A model generated the notes under the pieces. That model ran no database searches. It had not been told where the DNA came from and was given only the letters and a program-made list of their open reading frames with translations. The position numbers and the translations under genes were made by a program. From an uncultured Bacteroidales bacterium (GTDB lineage Bacteria > Bacteroidota > Bacteroidia > Bacteroidales > Bacteroidaceae), in assembly GCA_902801325.1 (NCBI GenBank), contig CADCHQ010000005.1, positions 1 through 64,000 on the forward strand: a stretch of 64,000 bases of DNA, written 5' to 3'. Shown one piece after another: positions 62,437 to 64,000 of the stretch. Within the stretch, counting starts at the first letter, position 1. Every line of letters begins with the position of its first letter.

Positions 62437-62456
62437 TTCGAATCCCTCCGGGATCA
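62437..62456 (+). other. Possible tRNA 3'-end fragment
   Basis: TTCGAAT (T-loop), CCCTC, CGGGATC and A read like the end of a tRNA, but the bases before them do not pair as a T-stem, and no full tRNA is present. It may be an attachment-site remnant at the edge of the accessory block, or chance. Confidence 0.3.
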
Positions 62457-62529
62457 CAATGGCTTTTGAGTTCACCCCCCTTGAGGACGTATCACTCCTT
62501 TATTCGTAGCACTTTTGCAAATTGATTTT

Positions 62530-63714
62530 TTAGTGTGAGAGTTTTAATAAGGTTCTGATTTGTTTAAAATCGTAAATCCGTAATCTTGAAAGTATAAAAT
62601 GCACAAGTGCCTTAATTTTATAATTGAAAGGGATTGTGTACTTCTTCATTAGATCATCCCACATTTCTATTGCATAATGGTCGTTACGTAACACCTTTCT
62701 TGCATAGAATTCAGCAAGATATTCATTTTTGTGAGCCTCATACTTTTCAATGTCAAAAACGCTCTTGTATTTGTCCAAGGCATTTAAAGCGTCCAATTCG
62801 ATAATCGTGCGACAACATTTTACACACTCCCTTTCACTACAATTATGTGAATAAGAGTTGCATACATTTAAGTAGTTGTACGAAGGTGTCCATTCAACAA
62901 GTTTTTTAACTTTGTTATAACGTGATACATCCCCTCCTGTTGTGTAGAAAGTTGTGTTGTTGGTTGAAAGAACTGCAAGATTAAACAACTCAAACTGTGA
63001 AACATCATATCTATTCAGTTTGAATTCACTTATTTTATATGAAGACGATGAATAATAGACCCTAAATAATTTTTCTAGTAGTAGTATGGTACTGCCATTA
63101 GCAATACCATGATATTCTGTATAATCATAAGGCAAGAAAGCCTTAAAATTCGTATCTATCTTTACAAACTTAAATCCAAATTCATCGCAGAAATCTTGTG
63201 CTAATTTTACTCTATTAGCAAATAGCGTATTGGTTTCTTCTGCTCCAATATCATGGGAACCAATATTCATTAATACTAAATGGGTCAGCGAATATTGAGG
63301 AAGACATTCTGAACCTCCAATATTGCAATGACAGGCAATAGTGTATAAGGAATCTACCCCACATGTGATACCAGTTCCGACTCCTCCAGCAGACTTCAGT
63401 TCGGTATCAATTGTGGGGGCCTTGATATTGAATGGTTCAATGTTGTATGCTTCGCAATATACATTCATCATGTAGTTTTGCACTTGATAGTAAAGCCGTG
63501 TGCTAACAGGTACCTTTGATTCAAGTTCCCAATGCTCTTTGATACACTTAAAAACACATATAACGAAGAATCCATCGGCACGATCATCAGTTAGATAGGG
63601 TGCGAATTCTTCTTGAACTTCAGCATAAAGGGTTTTGGTAACTCCTCCCGCTTCTATATCGCAGCATAATTTATTATTGTCGCGATATACTTTATTGATA
63701 ATTATCTTATTCAT
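62530..63714 (-). CDS. PP-loop ATPase-like protein of a polysaccharide locus
   Basis: A 394-residue protein with a PP-loop-type motif GTGITCGVDSLYT (about 110-122; SGGxDS class with Cys-Gly-Val-Asp-Ser), which binds ATP in adenylating or amidotransferring enzymes. A Cys-rich block near 295 (SHNCSERECVKCC) probably holds zinc. HDIGAEETNTLFA and GIANGSTILLLEKLF lie between. This is not QueC or MnmA by eye. Such proteins occur in capsule and O-antigen loci of unknown reaction. It follows the SDR gene by 14 bases, so they are one operon. Confidence 0.75.
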   Translation of the reverse strand: MNKIIINKVYRDNNKLCCDIEAGGVTKTLYAEVQEEFAPYLTDDRADGFFVICVFKCIKEHWELESKVPVSTRLYYQVQNYMMNVYCEAYNIEPFNIKAPTIDTELKSAGGVGTGITCGVDSLYTIACHCNIGGSECLPQYSLTHLVLMNIGSHDIGAEETNTLFANRVKLAQDFCDEFGFKFVKIDTNFKAFLPYDYTEYHGIANGSTILLLEKLFRVYYSSSSYKISEFKLNRYDVSQFELFNLAVLSTNNTTFYTTGGDVSRYNKVKKLVEWTPSYNYLNVCNSYSHNCSERECVKCCRTIIELDALNALDKYKSVFDIEKYEAHKNEYLAEFYARKVLRNDHYAIEMWDDLMKKYTIPFNYKIKALVHFILSRLRIYDFKQIRTLLKLSH

Positions 63715-63728
63715 TGCATTTCCCCTTT

Positions 63729-64000
63729 TTACCTTGCAGTAAATCCTCCGTCGACAAACAAGTTAATACCAGTTACCCAACGAGCGGCATCAGACAACAA
63801 GTATATGCAGGCATTGGCAATGTCTGTAGTCTTTCCCAATCCCAATAGATGTTGTGCTTCCAGCGCTGCTCTCTTCTCAGGGTCGGCGATGTGGGGTAGG
63901 TTCTGGTTAATGGGGGTTATGATGACGCCTGGAGAAATGGAGTTGACGCGTACATTCTTCCGGGCCAGTTCTACGGCAAGCGATTTTGCAACAGCTTTCA
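63729..64000 (-). CDS. Short-chain dehydrogenase/reductase, C-terminal part (cut by window end)
   Basis: Only the last 90 codons are in the window, with the start beyond 64000. The reading frame on the minus strand gives AVAKSLAVELARKNVRVNSI then SPGVIITPI, IYLLSDAARWVTG and NLFVDGGFTAR, a textbook SDR C-terminus (N-S-I-S-P-G after the catalytic region, then DGG). The stop TAA is at 63729-63731. It likely reduces or oxidises a sugar-nucleotide or lipid precursor in the same pathway as the PP-loop protein. Confidence 0.92.
   Translation of the reverse strand, partial: KAVAKSLAVELARKNVRVNSISPGVIITPINQNLPHIADPEKRAALEAQHLLGLGKTTDIANACIYLLSDAARWVTGINLFVDGGFTAR

Overview
The window looks like chromosomal DNA of a Bacteroidales bacterium, most likely a gut or rumen Prevotella or close relative. 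The reasons are two SusC/SusD pairs, a one-protein hybrid two-component sensor, lipoproteins whose Cys is followed by acidic residues, Bacteroidetes-type promoters (TTG, 19-20 bases, TAnnTTTG), no obvious Shine-Dalgarno sites, and spacers full of heptanucleotide repeats. The assignment rests on gene content and motifs only; no database was searched.

Left part (229-37961): one polysaccharide utilisation locus. A minus-strand operon carries a GH2 enzyme, an SGNH acetylesterase and a GH36 alpha-galactosidase, with the sensor/regulator gene upstream. In the other direction lie a GH95 enzyme and then a long operon: FAS1 lipoprotein, SusC, SusD, FAS1, FAS1, SusC, SusD, followed by an FG-GAP protein, a hairpin terminator, two related clan GH-D proteins and aldose 1-epimerase. 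Together they could bind, import and strip an acetylated glycan carrying alpha-galactose and probably L-fucose. The exact substrate cannot be read from sequence. A 9-mer, TTTRCGTCA, recurs near the starts of these transcription units and is a candidate operator of the sensor.

Middle part (38129-46027): core genes on the minus strand: a flippase-like membrane protein, pdxA with an odd repeat-built tail, a DUF4837 lipoprotein, rlmN and purN. Then come a GxxExxY gene inside a repeat element with two internally deleted copies, and a nucleotidyltransferase-like gene.

Right part (44870-64000): a surface-polysaccharide region (DegT aminotransferase, WbuC cupin, GT4 glycosyltransferase, PP-loop protein, SDR) interrupted by accessory genes. 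These include a five-gene cassette (VirE-type primase/helicase, DUF4248, HU-like protein, a 35-residue smalltalk peptide, M15 peptidase), a tightly overlapping DUF3791/DUF3990/small-protein operon, a RhuM-family gene, two four-helix-bundle genes, and an overlapping AAA ATPase plus 152-residue protein that may be a defence module.

Repeats dominate the right half. Heptad arrays and G/C-rich hairpin elements fill spacers and have entered or extended at least seven reading frames. A hairpin repeat occurs three times with one stem fully replaced yet still paired. Inverted arrays of a 9-base repeat flank the terminator of the primase gene. No complete tRNA, rRNA, CRISPR array, transposase or integrase was seen.
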